DNA of 64,000 nucleotides from Enterococcus moraviensis ATCC BAA-383 (lineage in GTDB: Bacteria; Bacillota; Bacilli; Lactobacillales; Enterococcaceae): the NCBI RefSeq assembly GCF_000407445.1, contig NZ_ASWB01000004.1, positions 186,001 to 250,000 on the forward strand. Reading direction: 5' to 3'. The translations under genes were made by a program, and so were the position numbers. How positions within the stretch are numbered: position 1 is the first letter of the stretch; the number at the start of each line of letters is the position of its first letter. This document shows, one piece after another, positions 45,667 to 55,782 of the stretch. The notes beneath the pieces were generated by a model. It was given only the letters and a program-made list of their open reading frames with translations. It made no database searches and was not told where the DNA came from.

Positions 45667-48359
45667 GACTCATTTCAATAGAAATTGTTGGCTTTGGCAA
45701 ATGGCAGCAACGTAAAATCGAGTTTACACCTAAAAACCAATTACTATTTGGCGCTAATGAAGCAGGAAAGTCAACGATTTATCAATTTATTCAAGCAATC
45801 CTTTTTGGGTTTCCTGCTAAAGGAAAACGAAAAAAAGATTACCAACCTAAGAATGGTGGAGCCTACGGAGGACGTTTATGGTTTTCTCATCCTGTATATG
45901 GAGAAGTACAGGTAGAACGTTTTAAGGGGCAAAATAAAGGACAAGCAAAGGTTTATTTTAACGATCAGATTGGCGATGAAAAGACATTAGAGAAGATGCT
46001 TCACCCACTGACGAAAGAGCTGTTTCAGTCCGTGTTCACCTTCCAACAAGAGCAGCTCAGCCAATTGGAAAAGTTAAATGAAGAAGAACTACAAACCTCC
46101 TTACTTTCGTTAGGGTTATCTGGAAGCCAGCAGCTGTTGGTTAGCAGAGAAGACTATTTTAAAAAGGCACAAGCGATTTATAAAGGGAAAGGTAGTCAAC
46201 CACCGTTAAATCAAAAATTGAACGACTATCAAGCATTACAAAAGCGTATTAATGAAAAAGAATTGCACGAACGTCCTTTCCAGCAATTGTCTATGGAACT
46301 TGTGGATACGCAACAACAGATAGTGGAGAAGCGTCAAGCAGCACATGAGATGAAGACTCAATTGGCACTTGTTGAAAAACAAGTTATGAATTTACCATTA
46401 TACGAAGAGCTGCAAGCAATCGATCAATCAAACATAACGAATGTATTAAGACCAGATGAACAAGAAAACTTACTTTCTATTTATCAGCAACATCGTTTTT
46501 TAAGTGAAGAGTTAACGCGTTTGAATCAAAGTATTGCGGCACAAAGTGACACGGAAGAGCAATCAGATGATTACCAGTTTTATTTAAAGGAAGAAGAGCA
46601 TATCCAACAATTACTTAATCAACGATATGACATTGACAAGCTACTTTCTGAAATCAATTGGATGACGCAATCGTTACAGCAAAATCTAGAAGAGATGACG
46701 CCTTTAGAGAAACAATGGGGGTGGAACGCGAAAACACCGCCGCAACTGACCTTTGAGGAACAAACAGTCAACGAAATGAAAGATGAAATCGTTACACGAA
46801 CAGTTAAGTTGCAAACGATGCAGACTGATTTGCAGATGCTAGAAGAAGAGATTTCGACACGAGAAGAAAATCTAAGTACATTTGAAACAATCAATAAGGA
46901 AATGTTTCGGAAAAATCACCGACAAACGAAGAAAACAATCAATTGGTTTTTTTGTGGAATTGCAGGGATTATTCTACTCTTGAGTTTCTTTTTACCTGTA
47001 CCACTTCGGTATGGAATGCTTGTTTTAGGTGTTGGTTTTTTGGCTGGGGGATTATTACCGCTGTTTTATCAACCAAAAGATGCGTATGCGAATGAAAAGC
47101 GACAGTGGCAGGAGAAATTATCTCAGTTGGACTATTTAAACGATCAGCTGCTAAAAATAAAAAACGAAATCAAAACGATCCGAGAAGAAGAAAAGGAAAT
47201 GTCTCGATATATTGCTGAAAAAGTAACTGAAAATCATTTAGGACGAATGGATCAAGTTGATTTTTGGTTGACACATCGAACAGATATTACACGCTATTTG
47301 ATTTTACTAAATACAAACCAAGAACTTGAGCATCAATTAAAAGAAGACCAAGATCGTGTAGCCGAGCTAGCCAAACAGACTGAACGCTATACAGCGAGAT
47401 TGCCTATTGCTGGAACGTCATTAGCAGAACGAATACGTGTACTCAGTAATTTTGCTGATAGGATGGAAAAAGTTCGTTTTGCTCAAGAATATCAGGCAGA
47501 TGCCTATTCACGACAATCGATTCGCGAAGTCAAAGAAAAACAACAACAAGTAATGGAACAAGCTAAACCATTGTTACAACGGTTCCAAATAGCATCCATA
47601 AACGAAATACCAATTAAAATCCAAAGCTATCAAGAAAGTACAGCAAATCAAAAGCGAAAACAAGAACTACAGACAATGTTGGTCGGTCTATATTCAGAGT
47701 CTAGTGATACGAAAAAACTACCAGCTATGCAAATAGAATTAACACAACAACTTAATGAAATAGAAAACACGATTCAACAATTACAGGAAAAAGAACAAAA
47801 AATTCTTTATCAACGTCAACAAATGCTGGCGGATGGTACATTGGATGAACTTTATCAAGAACAAGCCGAACTAAAAACTGAGATTGAAGAACTTGGAATA
47901 GAATGGTCGGCCTATCAGCTAGCTGGTCAGTTACTGATGGATCTATTAACAGAATTGTCAGAGAAGCAACTACCTAACTTGTTGAAAAAAGCGACGGATT
48001 ATTTCAAACTTTTGACACAAAGTAAGTATCGGGGGATTCAACTAGAAGAAAGCCAATTGATTGTGATTCGTGAAGATCAACAACGTTTTATGCTACATGA
48101 ATTATCTACTGGTACAAGGGATCAAGTGATCATGGCTGTTCGTTTTGCTTTTCTTTCTCTGCAGGAGCAACATAGTTTATGTCCGATTATGATCGATGAT
48201 GGTTGGCTGCATTATGATAGCCAAAGAAAAGAACAATTAGCACAATTATTTGCTGTTTTTTCTGAACATCAACAAGTCATTTGTTTTTCTTCAGACCAAG
48301 AAATGGTAAGCTATTATAAAGAATTGAAACAACCAATTATGGAACTAGAAGGAGCATAA
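45663..48359 (+). CDS. yhaN: SMC/SbcC-like ATPase YhaN
   Basis: 898 residues. Walker A FGANEAGKST near residue 35, long coiled coils either side of a two-helix membrane hairpin at about 426-470 (WFFCGIAGIILLLSFF and a second segment), signature LSTGTRDQV near 815 and Walker B CPIMIDDGW near 840. The membrane hairpin in place of a zinc hook is a feature of this family. It works with YhaO in DNA end processing. GGAGGATC precedes the ATG. Confidence 0.9.
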   Translation: MRLISIEIVGFGKWQQRKIEFTPKNQLLFGANEAGKSTIYQFIQAILFGFPAKGKRKKDYQPKNGGAYGGRLWFSHPVYGEVQVERFKGQNKGQAKVYFNDQIGDEKTLEKMLHPLTKELFQSVFTFQQEQLSQLEKLNEEELQTSLLSLGLSGSQQLLVSREDYFKKAQAIYKGKGSQPPLNQKLNDYQALQKRINEKELHERPFQQLSMELVDTQQQIVEKRQAAHEMKTQLALVEKQVMNLPLYEELQAIDQSNITNVLRPDEQENLLSIYQQHRFLSEELTRLNQSIAAQSDTEEQSDDYQFYLKEEEHIQQLLNQRYDIDKLLSEINWMTQSLQQNLEEMTPLEKQWGWNAKTPPQLTFEEQTVNEMKDEIVTRTVKLQTMQTDLQMLEEEISTREENLSTFETINKEMFRKNHRQTKKTINWFFCGIAGIILLLSFFLPVPLRYGMLVLGVGFLAGGLLPLFYQPKDAYANEKRQWQEKLSQLDYLNDQLLKIKNEIKTIREEEKEMSRYIAEKVTENHLGRMDQVDFWLTHRTDITRYLILLNTNQELEHQLKEDQDRVAELAKQTERYTARLPIAGTSLAERIRVLSNFADRMEKVRFAQEYQADAYSRQSIREVKEKQQQVMEQAKPLLQRFQIASINEIPIKIQSYQESTANQKRKQELQTMLVGLYSESSDTKKLPAMQIELTQQLNEIENTIQQLQEKEQKILYQRQQMLADGTLDELYQEQAELKTEIEELGIEWSAYQLAGQLLMDLLTELSEKQLPNLLKKATDYFKLLTQSKYRGIQLEESQLIVIREDQQRFMLHELSTGTRDQVIMAVRFAFLSLQEQHSLCPIMIDDGWLHYDSQRKEQLAQLFAVFSEHQQVICFSSDQEMVSYYKELKQPIMELEGA

Positions 48360-48361
48360 GT

Positions 48362-49306
48362 ATGAAAAAAATCCGTGAATTAACTGTAGATGAAACGTTT
48401 GAATTGTTTCTATTAATCAAAAATGCAGATGTGCGCATTGCAAAAAATGGCAAAAAATTTATTGCATTCACTTTCCAAGACACGTCAGGTACCATTGATG
48501 GGAAATATTGGGATGCTTCAGAGGAAGAAATCAGTCGCTTCACACCGGGAAATGTCATTCTCTTGAATGGAAAGAGAGAAGTGTACCAAGGAAATCCACA
48601 AGTAAAAATCATTCATATGCGTGTGGCTCGTCCAGATGAACCAAGTCAACCAACGTTATACATGGAACGTGCACCATTAAAACGTGAAGATATGGTGGAA
48701 GAAATCAACCAAACTGTGTTTGACATCACCAATGCACATTGGCAAAGAATCGTCCGTTATTTGCTCACACAATACCAAAAAGAATTTTTTGACTATCCTG
48801 CAGCTAAAAGAAACCATCATGCATTTGCAAATGGGTTAGCGTATCATACGGTATCTATGCTTCGTTTAGGTAAAGCGATTTGTAAAGAATATACTGAGCT
48901 GAATGCGGCATTATTGTATTCGGGAATCATCTTACATGATTTGGGGAAAGTAAAGGAACTTTCTGGTGCCATGACGACTGAATATACGCTGTCTGGGAAT
49001 TTGATTGGTCATTTAGTTCTTGTGGATGAAGAAATTACCAAAGCTTGTATTGCATTGAAAATTGATGAAAATGACGAAGATGTAATCGTGTTACGTCATA
49101 TGGTTTTAGCCCATCATGGTTTGTTAGAATATGGTTCGCCAGTTCGTCCGAGAATCATGGAAGCAGAGGTATTACATCAAATTGACAATATCGATGCATC
49201 GATCCAAATGATGCTAGGATCAGTCCGCCAAACAGAACCAGGACAATATACAGATCGAATCTTCGGATTGGATAATAGAAGTTTTTATGTCCCAAAAGAT
49301 ATTTAA
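48362..49306 (+). CDS. yhaM: 3'-5' exoribonuclease YhaM
   Basis: 314 residues, family length. N-terminal OB-fold (KFIAFTFQDTSGTIDGKYWD) and HD domain (RNHHAFANGLAYHT, ILHDLGK, MVLAHHG). Processes and degrades RNA 3' ends with Mn2+. It begins 2 nt after the yhaN stop with GGAGCA; a three-gene operon as in other Firmicutes. Confidence 0.92.
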   Translation: MKKIRELTVDETFELFLLIKNADVRIAKNGKKFIAFTFQDTSGTIDGKYWDASEEEISRFTPGNVILLNGKREVYQGNPQVKIIHMRVARPDEPSQPTLYMERAPLKREDMVEEINQTVFDITNAHWQRIVRYLLTQYQKEFFDYPAAKRNHHAFANGLAYHTVSMLRLGKAICKEYTELNAALLYSGIILHDLGKVKELSGAMTTEYTLSGNLIGHLVLVDEEITKACIALKIDENDEDVIVLRHMVLAHHGLLEYGSPVRPRIMEAEVLHQIDNIDASIQMMLGSVRQTEPGQYTDRIFGLDNRSFYVPKDI

Positions 49307-49323
49307 AGGTTTAGGAGATAAGT

Positions 49324-49785
49324 ATGAATCAATCAGCGATAGAGTTATGGTCACGATACAAAAAGGAATCTGATCTCACGCATGATCACTATGAAGCTTG
49401 GGCTTTCGGTAATTCGCCTGAAATGGCTGATGAGCTACTAGCGCATGTTTTGAACGGTGAAAAGACGGGCACATCCTCGTTACATATGTTGTATGAGTTA
49501 GATTTAGAAGAAGAAAAAATGCCCGAAGTTGGAAACTATAGTGTGCTTTTAGATGGAAAAGAGCAAGCACAAGCCGTTATCTGTACAAAAGTAGTAGATA
49601 TACTACCTTATTCGCAAATATCAGAAGTGCACGGCTATCTTGAAGGTGAAGGTGATCGATCATTAAACTATTGGCGTCATGTACATCAGCCTTTTTTTGA
49701 GCAAGAGCTAAAGAAATATGATTTAACATTTTCAGAAGATATGTTGATCGTATATGAGTTGTTCGAAGTTGTTTTTGAAAAATAG
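49324..49785 (+). CDS. ASCH domain-containing protein
   Basis: 153 residues. The ASCH core is seen in LLAHVLNGEKTGTSSLHMLYEL, GNYSVLLDGKEQAQAVICTKVVDI and the LNYWRHVHQPFFEQEL end. The fold binds RNA or acts as an amidohydrolase on modified nucleosides; the specific task is unknown. AGGAGATA precedes the ATG. It follows yhaM by 17 nt and may belong to that RNA-related operon. Confidence 0.87.
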   Translation: MNQSAIELWSRYKKESDLTHDHYEAWAFGNSPEMADELLAHVLNGEKTGTSSLHMLYELDLEEEKMPEVGNYSVLLDGKEQAQAVICTKVVDILPYSQISEVHGYLEGEGDRSLNYWRHVHQPFFEQELKKYDLTFSEDMLIVYELFEVVFEK

Positions 49786-49791
49786 TGTAAA

Positions 49792-49820
49792 AAAAAGAGA
49801 TGACTAGTCATCTCTTTTTC
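49792..49820. terminator. Bidirectional terminator
   Basis: AAAAGAGATGACTAGTCATCTCTTTT is a perfect palindrome with T/A tails, between the convergent ASCH and prsA genes. Confidence 0.88.
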
Positions 49821-49827
49821 TATTTGA

Positions 49828-50856
49828 TTATTTAGAAGATTCTTCTGTTTTACTTGAAGATTCTTCTGTTTTGCTTGATGAATCTTTAGATTCTTTTTCT
49901 TTAGAAGATGATTCTTTTTCTTCTTTCTTAGAAGAGTCACTTGATTTAGAAGAATCTTTTGTTTCAACTAAACCAGCTAAGACATCTTTGAACGCATCAT
50001 CTTTGATTTTAACGTTTGCTTCAGTTAAGACTTCAGAAGTTACTTTTTGAGTAAATTCTTGATCTGTTAATTTTGTTTCTTCAGCAATTTTTTTCAACTC
50101 TTTTTTGTAAGGAGCCATGTCGTTGCCTTTTTCTTTATTTTTCACCATTTTTACAATAGTGAATGTTGATTGGTAACCAGTAGCATCTGTTGCTTGGATT
50201 GGTTCAGAAACTTCACCATCTTTTAATTTAAATGCTGCTTCTTTTACAGCTACTGCAACTGTTTCAGATTGAGAATCAAATTTAATTTTGCCGCCATCTT
50301 TTGAAGTAGTTGTATCTGTTGATTTTTCTTTAGCGATTTTTGCAAAGTCGCCGCCGTCATTCAATTGTTTTTTGATTTCTTTTGCTTCATCTTCAGTAGC
50401 AACTTGGATAACTTGTGCTTCTACTTCTGGATGGAAAGATGCCCAAGCAGTTTTTAGATCTTCATCAGTAATTTTGATGTGCGCTTTAAGTCCAGCTTGA
50501 TAAGCAAGGCTTTGTTTGATTTGTTCTTTGTAGCTCTTTTCTGTAAGGCCAGCTTGTTTAAGTTGATCTACAAATACGCCGCCTTGTTCTTCAATACTTT
50601 TCTTCGTTTCATCGAATTTAGCTTGAACTTCTTTATCAGAAACGTCTTTACCATATTTTTGATCAAATACTTTGAAGATGATCATTTGTTGAACAGTTTG
50701 TTGGCTTTGTTGGCTTGTTTTTGTTTGGTTGTAAAAATCATCAACAGTGATTGTTCCACCTTTCATTGTTGCGATGTCTTGTGAACCACCTGTACAAGCA
50801 GCTAAAGCAAATACGCTGAACAGACCTGCTGCAGCTAAGATTAATTTTTTCTTCAT
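49828..50856 (-). CDS. prsA: Foldase lipoprotein PrsA (parvulin-type PPIase)
   Basis: 342 residues. Lipobox LAAC (Cys21); SurA-like N-domain; central parvulin domain at about 145-240 (EVEAQVIQVATEDEAKEIKK, GGDFAKIAKEKSTDT, GGKIKFDSQSE). It folds secreted proteins outside the membrane. The last 30 residues are a Ser/Glu/Lys low-complexity tail with short repeats (SSKTEES twice). Start 50856 has AGGAG 11 nt upstream; a longer frame is unsupported. Confidence 0.92.
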   Translation of the reverse strand: MKKKLILAAAGLFSVFALAACTGGSQDIATMKGGTITVDDFYNQTKTSQQSQQTVQQMIIFKVFDQKYGKDVSDKEVQAKFDETKKSIEEQGGVFVDQLKQAGLTEKSYKEQIKQSLAYQAGLKAHIKITDEDLKTAWASFHPEVEAQVIQVATEDEAKEIKKQLNDGGDFAKIAKEKSTDTTTSKDGGKIKFDSQSETVAVAVKEAAFKLKDGEVSEPIQATDATGYQSTFTIVKMVKNKEKGNDMAPYKKELKKIAEETKLTDQEFTQKVTSEVLTEANVKIKDDAFKDVLAGLVETKDSSKSSDSSKKEEKESSSKEKESKDSSSKTEESSSKTEESSK

Positions 50857-51099
50857 TCTTTTAAGCACTCCTAAGATTATTTTATTTTTTATTATGTAGA
50901 AATTAATTCTCACGGTTATAACTATACCACACTATGTTTCATAAAAGAAATACGTAAGTAATAGTTTCAAAGAATTTTCGAATTTAGGACACAATTTCAT
51001 CTATAAAACTGAGGAATTCTAAAAAACATCGTTTTTATTACACATTTAAATGATGAAATGAACGAGTTTTACTATTTAAAAAAAGGATAATTATTTGAG

Positions 51100-51148
51100 A
51101 AAAATAAAAAATAAGGGATAAAATATAATAAGGCTGGATTTTATCCCT
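51100..51148 (-). terminator. Terminator of the hit-ytxH operon
   Basis: AGGGATAAAAT pairs with ATTTTATCCCT; on the minus strand a T-rich run follows. The rest of the 50857-51157 gap is AT-rich and carries the prsA promoter region; nothing else seen. Confidence 0.75.
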
Positions 51149-51157
51149 CACAAAAAA

Positions 51158-51499
51158 TTATTTTTTTTCAGGCATTTCTGGTAATTCTGCTTGAATTTTT
51201 TCAACTTGTTCTTGAATTTGATCTAGTCTTGGCTCCGCTTGGAACATAAAGTTTTCGACGTCTCGGTTAATGCCCTCAATAAATGGATCAACATAGATAT
51301 CAGCTGCTTCTTGTAAGGCTTGCGCAGATGCTTTAAACTGATCTAATTTATCGTTAAAATCTTCTTTTAAATCTGACCAATCTTCTAATTCATCAACAAA
51401 TTTTTGCCGAGTGGCTTTCCCACTTCTTGGGGCGAAGAGTAATCCGCTAGCAGCACCAACGACTGCACCAAATAAAATACCTTTAGAAAATTTTCCCAT
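51158..51499 (-). CDS. YtxH domain-containing protein
   Basis: 113 residues. The N-terminal glycine-rich membrane helix (GKFSKGILFGAVVGAASGLL) followed by FAPRSGKATRQKF is the YtxH signature. A long amphipathic helix follows. Linked to stress or envelope functions in Firmicutes; exact role unknown. Overlaps the HIT gene by 1 nt. Confidence 0.88.
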   Translation of the reverse strand: MGKFSKGILFGAVVGAASGLLFAPRSGKATRQKFVDELEDWSDLKEDFNDKLDQFKASAQALQEAADIYVDPFIEGINRDVENFMFQAEPRLDQIQEQVEKIQAELPEMPEKK

Positions 51500-51927
51500 T
51501 ATTGTTCCACCTGCTTCATAATTTTTTCTGCTATTTCCTGCATTTCTTCTGAAGCGTATACGCCTTGATTGTTGCCAAAATGGATAGAAAAATCGTCCGA
51601 CTTGCCATAGCGCGGGATCAAGTGGATATGAGAATGGAAAACAGATTGATAGGCTAATTCTTTATTATTATTGATAATATTTAATCCTTGTATTTCTGGA
51701 AAAGCTTTTTCTAAGGCGCGTGCTACTTTAGGCACTCGCGCAAACACTTCGCCAGCTAATGCTGGTTCGTATTCAAAGATGTCTGTCACATGTTCTTTAG
51801 GAACAAGTAAGGTATGTCCTTTTGTTACTTGAGTAATGTCTAAAAAAGCATAAACCTTGTCATCTTCATAAACTTTATAACTTGGAATATCTTGATTGAC
51901 GATCTTACAAAAAATACAATCTGTCAT
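51499..51927 (-). CDS. hit: HIT-family nucleotide hydrolase
   Basis: 142 residues. CIFCKIVNQDIPSYKVYED start, and the histidine triad FHSHIHLIPRYG (HxHxH). Hydrolyses nucleotide phosphoramidates or dinucleoside polyphosphates. Cysteines CxxC near the N-terminus may bind zinc. Divergent from ecsA, the arrangement known in bacilli and lactobacilli. Confidence 0.92.
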   Translation of the reverse strand: MTDCIFCKIVNQDIPSYKVYEDDKVYAFLDITQVTKGHTLLVPKEHVTDIFEYEPALAGEVFARVPKVARALEKAFPEIQGLNIINNNKELAYQSVFHSHIHLIPRYGKSDDFSIHFGNNQGVYASEEMQEIAEKIMKQVEQ

Positions 51928-52020
51928 GGTGTCCCTTCTTTCTTTTTACTGTTTCTTTTACTTTACCATACCTTGAAATTTATTTGGGAGGAAAAGTTCA
52001 TGAAACCTTCAAAAAGTTCG

Positions 52021-52029
52021 TGGTATAAT
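52021..52029 (+). promoter_or_regulatory. ecsA promoter, extended -10
   Basis: TGGTATAAT is a TGn-extended -10 about 34 nt before the ecsA start; no good -35 is visible. Confidence 0.6.
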
Positions 52030-52062
52030 AGATTCACGATAAAAATAGTTGGAGGTATAGGA

Positions 52063-52800
52063 ATGAGTTTAGTAATTGAACATTTAACAGGCGGCTACGG
52101 TCATATTCCTGTTTTAAAAGATATTAATTTTGAAGTGAAATCTGGTGAGATGGTTGGCCTGATTGGCTTGAATGGAGCCGGTAAAAGTACGACGATCAAA
52201 AATGTGATTGGTTTATTAACACCGCAGAAAGGGAAAATTTCAATTGATGGGGAAACGTTGAGACAACAACCTGAAAGTTACCGTAAAAAGATTGGTTACA
52301 TCCCTGAAACACCTTCTCTATATGAAGAATTAACATTACGAGAACATATCGAAATCACTGCTATGGCGTATGATATCCCGATAGAAGAAGCCTTTAAGCG
52401 AGCTGATACGTTATTAAAGACATTCCGGCTAGAAAATAAATTAGACTGGTTTCCTGCTAATTTTTCTAAAGGAATGAAACAAAAAGTGATGGTTTTATGT
52501 GCATTCTTGATTGAACCTAGTTTATATATTATTGACGAACCCTTTTTAGGATTGGACCCATTAGCGATCCATGCATTGTTGGAATTGATGGATGAAATGC
52601 GTAATCAAGGGGCCGCGATTTTAATGTCGACACATATTTTGGCAACTGCCGAACGCTATTGCGACCGTTTTGTAGTTTTACATGATGGAGAAGTTCGAGC
52701 TGTTGGCTCTATGGAGGAACTGCGTGAAGAGTTCAGTTTACCAGGTTCTTCTTTGGATGATATTTATATCGCATTAACAAAAGAAGAAAAGGTGGGTTAA
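52063..52800 (+). CDS. ecsA: ABC transporter ATP-binding protein EcsA
   Basis: 245 residues. Walker A GLNGAGKST, signature NFSKGMKQK, Walker B LYIIDEPFLGLDP, switch MSTHILATAE. Together with EcsB it affects protein secretion and protease function in Firmicutes. Start 52063 follows GGAGG with 7-nt spacing; a longer frame reaches into the divergent hit gene and was rejected. EcsB starts 1 nt after its stop. Confidence 0.9.
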   Translation: MSLVIEHLTGGYGHIPVLKDINFEVKSGEMVGLIGLNGAGKSTTIKNVIGLLTPQKGKISIDGETLRQQPESYRKKIGYIPETPSLYEELTLREHIEITAMAYDIPIEEAFKRADTLLKTFRLENKLDWFPANFSKGMKQKVMVLCAFLIEPSLYIIDEPFLGLDPLAIHALLELMDEMRNQGAAILMSTHILATAERYCDRFVVLHDGEVRAVGSMEELREEFSLPGSSLDDIYIALTKEEKVG

Positions 52801-52801
52801 T

Positions 52802-54019
52802 ATGTCTGGATTTTTTGGCATTCGTTTAGCACGCCATTTGAAAAAAATGATGAAGTATATGCGCTATGTTTTTAACGATCATTTTATTTTGGTTTGTGTC
52901 TTTTTACTAGGGGGATTAGGTTTTTATTATTCTCAAGTATTAAAGACATTACCAGAAAATTTTGTTTGGGGAAGACCAATCATTTTAGTTCTTTGGCTAG
53001 TGTTGTTGCAAATCGGTCGTATCGCGACTTTAGCGGAAGAAGCAGATAAGGTATTTATCTTACCTAAAGAGCCAGAGATGAATAGTTATTTAAACCGTTC
53101 GATGCGTTATTCATTTTGGCTACCATTAGTGATGTTGTTCTTAATGGGCGGTATGTCAATGCCGTTGGTGGTTGTATCAACGGGATGGGCATTTTCAACG
53201 TTTAGTTACTTCATTGTCATGTTGGGGATTTTAAAGGTCAGCCATTTGCGCTTGCAAAAATACGAGTTGTATCAAGTTTCTTCAAAAGAATATTATCAAT
53301 GGTTTGTGTTGTGGCTCGTTACAAGTTTAGTTGCAATTGCTCTTAGTTTATATGTGGCACCGATAGTAGGACCACTAGTCGCTATCGTACAAGCGTTGTT
53401 TTTCTTCCTAGTATTGAACAAAAAAGAACAAAACGTATCATTGGACTGGGAACGGATGGTTCAAAAGGAAAAAAATCGGCTACATCGCATCTATCAATTT
53501 ATTCATTTGTTTACAGATGTCCCAGAGATTTCTAGTAGTGTTAAGCGTCGTAAATTTCTTGATCCATTGTTGAGTAAAATTAAAAAAACAACCCAAAATA
53601 CTTACCTGTATCTGTATGCCCGCAGCTTTTTAAGAGGCTCTGAATATAGTGGCTTGTTTGTTCGTCTAGTATTAGTGGGTGGCGTGGTTTTATTTTTCCT
53701 AGAAGAATTTTGGATTTCGATGGGGGTTTCGGTTCTGTTCATTTATTTGATTGGATTTCAGTTGATTCCGATATATACGCAATTTGATTACATGGTGATG
53801 ACGCACTTATACCCTGTAGCGAATGGACAAAAGAAACAAGCGGTGAGTAAGCTTGTAACGATTTTATTATTTGTAGCGGCAGCATTGTTTAGCGTATTTG
53901 TTTTGATTGCTCTCCCAGATGTGAAAGAAGGATTATTAGTCGTTTTAGTGTTGGCTGTAGAAGTTATATTATTTGCTAAGTTTTATGTTCCGTATCGTTT
54001 GAAGAAAATGGAGGCGTAA
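52802..54019 (+). CDS. ecsB: ABC transporter permease EcsB
   Basis: 405 residues, about eight to ten membrane segments in two clusters with a cytoplasmic loop (LDWERMVQKEKNRLHRIYQF). It is the membrane partner of EcsA. The transported molecule is not known; peptide-pheromone export has been linked to enterococcal relatives. Its stop overlaps the start of dat (TAATG). Confidence 0.9.
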   Translation: MSGFFGIRLARHLKKMMKYMRYVFNDHFILVCVFLLGGLGFYYSQVLKTLPENFVWGRPIILVLWLVLLQIGRIATLAEEADKVFILPKEPEMNSYLNRSMRYSFWLPLVMLFLMGGMSMPLVVVSTGWAFSTFSYFIVMLGILKVSHLRLQKYELYQVSSKEYYQWFVLWLVTSLVAIALSLYVAPIVGPLVAIVQALFFFLVLNKKEQNVSLDWERMVQKEKNRLHRIYQFIHLFTDVPEISSSVKRRKFLDPLLSKIKKTTQNTYLYLYARSFLRGSEYSGLFVRLVLVGGVVLFFLEEFWISMGVSVLFIYLIGFQLIPIYTQFDYMVMTHLYPVANGQKKQAVSKLVTILLFVAAALFSVFVLIALPDVKEGLLVVLVLAVEVILFAKFYVPYRLKKMEA

Positions 54020-54885
54020 TGATGCATATTTTATGGAATAATCAGATTGTTGAGCGTGAACAAGTAAAAATCGATATAGAAGATCGAGGCTATCAGTATG
54101 GAGATGGCTTGTATGAAGTAGTTCGTGTATACAATGGTCACTTGTATATGATGGAAGAACATTTGAATCGTTTATGGAGCGGTGCTGAAAAAATCAGAAT
54201 GACGCTACCGTTCTCAAAAGAAGAAGTAACAACCAATTTAAAAAAATTGGTAGAAATTGAAGGAATCAAAGAAGGAAAACTCTATTTTCAAGTCACAAGA
54301 GGTATCGATTCACCGAGAAATCATGCATTGCCAGACCCAGAAAAAGTCAAAGGCGTTTTAACGGCTAATATTAGACCATATGAACGTCCTGTAGCGAAAA
54401 TGGAAGAAGGAATCACAGTTGCTGTAGTTCCTGATACACGTTGGTTACATTGCGATATAAAGTCATTAAGTTTATTGGGCAATGTGTTATCACTAGATGA
54501 AGCTCGTCGCAAAGGGTTTGATGATGCTGTTCTTGTTCGGGATGGTAAAGTGACCGAAGCTTCAGCGGCTAATTTTTGGGTTGTCAAAGAGGGAACAGTG
54601 TATACTCATCCAGATGGTAATTTGATTTTACCTGGCATCACTAAAATGAAAATTATAGAACTAGCAAAAGAATTAGGAATTCCAGTCAAAGAAGAAGCTG
54701 TTGCTGAAGAAGAACTATTTACAGCAGACGAATGTTTTGTATCAGGTTCATTAACGGAGCTTGTACCTGTTGTAAAAGTGAACGATCATATCGTTGGAAC
54801 AGGAAAACCTGGAAAAATCACAAAACAGCTGTTAAATGCCTACATCGCAAGTGTTGAGAACGTGTGCGGAGCTTCGGAAATCTAA
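54019..54885 (+). CDS. dat: D-amino acid aminotransferase
   Basis: 288 residues, PLP fold type IV. Makes D-glutamate from D-alanine and 2-oxoglutarate for peptidoglycan. Catalytic Lys148 lies in CDIKSLSLLGNV; DRGYQYGDGLYEVVRVYNG and VTEASAANFWVV are family motifs. Two ATGs overlap the ecsB stop (54019 and 54022); GGAGG at 54010-54014 fits either. Confidence 0.9.
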   Translation: MMHILWNNQIVEREQVKIDIEDRGYQYGDGLYEVVRVYNGHLYMMEEHLNRLWSGAEKIRMTLPFSKEEVTTNLKKLVEIEGIKEGKLYFQVTRGIDSPRNHALPDPEKVKGVLTANIRPYERPVAKMEEGITVAVVPDTRWLHCDIKSLSLLGNVLSLDEARRKGFDDAVLVRDGKVTEASAANFWVVKEGTVYTHPDGNLILPGITKMKIIELAKELGIPVKEEAVAEEELFTADECFVSGSLTELVPVVKVNDHIVGTGKPGKITKQLLNAYIASVENVCGASEI

Positions 54886-54995
54886 TAATGGTGTGAAAAG
54901 AACAAGAGAGATGCTTGACGTTGAACGCTATGGAAGCTAAAATGATACTTACTGTAAATAATTATTAGAAGTTGTTAGGATAGGAGATAATTTCC

Positions 54996-55775
54996 ATGGC
55001 ATTTCAGTTGGATAAGGAATGGCGCTTGCAGCCAATAAAAGGCGCAACTGGCCAAACTTTCATGGGTATACGTGCGACTGAAAGAGTATTTATTAAAAGA
55101 AATACTTCTCCTCTTTTGGCTGCATTGTCTAAAGAAGGAATTGCCCCTAAGCTAGTTTGGACAAAACGAACAGTGACAGGCGATATTTTAACGGCACAAG
55201 AATGGCTAGACGGCCAAGTACTTAAAGCCCAAGAAATCGGTCAAAGAAATGATGTTGTGGATGTCCTTTATCATTTACACCATTCACATATGCTGAAAAG
55301 CATGCTGGGAAAAATCGGCGGTCAGATCCAGACACCTGCAATGATGCTTCAAGCGTACGGCGAGCGATTGCCTATAGAACTTCAAAATAATTCGTATCTT
55401 GCTAGAGTGTATCGTTATCTGCAAGAAAATATACCAAATTACTCTATTCATAATTATATGGTCGTCCATGGTGATGTTAATCACCGTAATTGGATCGTAT
55501 CGAATAATTATCTGTATTTAGTTGACTGGGATTCAGTGATGATTGCTGACCCTGCGCTTGATTTAGGAATGTTGTTAGGACACTATGTTCCGCGGGCAAG
55601 CTGGAATAAATGGCTATTATCTTATGGCATGCGCCCAAGTGAGGAAGCGTTGACGCGAATCAAGTGGTATGCGTTATTCAATTTTTTACAAGAAATTCTC
55701 CGCCATTACCAATCAGGTGAAAAACGAGAAATGAACGCTGAAATTTTGAAGTTGAAACAAGCTTTTGGGTATTAA
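54996..55775 (+). CDS. Phosphotransferase family protein (YtmP/choline kinase-like)
   Basis: 259 residues, protein-kinase-like fold. The catalytic loop is VVHGDVNHRNWIV (Asp base) and the metal motif is YLVDWDSVMIADPALDLG. Relatives phosphorylate choline, thiamine or aminoglycosides. The position just before trmB matches ytmP in Bacillus. Substrate unknown. GGAGAT precedes the ATG. Confidence 0.85.
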   Translation: MAFQLDKEWRLQPIKGATGQTFMGIRATERVFIKRNTSPLLAALSKEGIAPKLVWTKRTVTGDILTAQEWLDGQVLKAQEIGQRNDVVDVLYHLHHSHMLKSMLGKIGGQIQTPAMMLQAYGERLPIELQNNSYLARVYRYLQENIPNYSIHNYMVVHGDVNHRNWIVSNNYLYLVDWDSVMIADPALDLGMLLGHYVPRASWNKWLLSYGMRPSEEALTRIKWYALFNFLQEILRHYQSGEKREMNAEILKLKQAFGY

Positions 55776-55782
55776 AGAGACG

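Noticed and set aside
49686-49967. Lys/Leu-rich 93-codon ORF
   Set aside because: Out-of-frame reading of the repetitive Ser/Glu tail of prsA.
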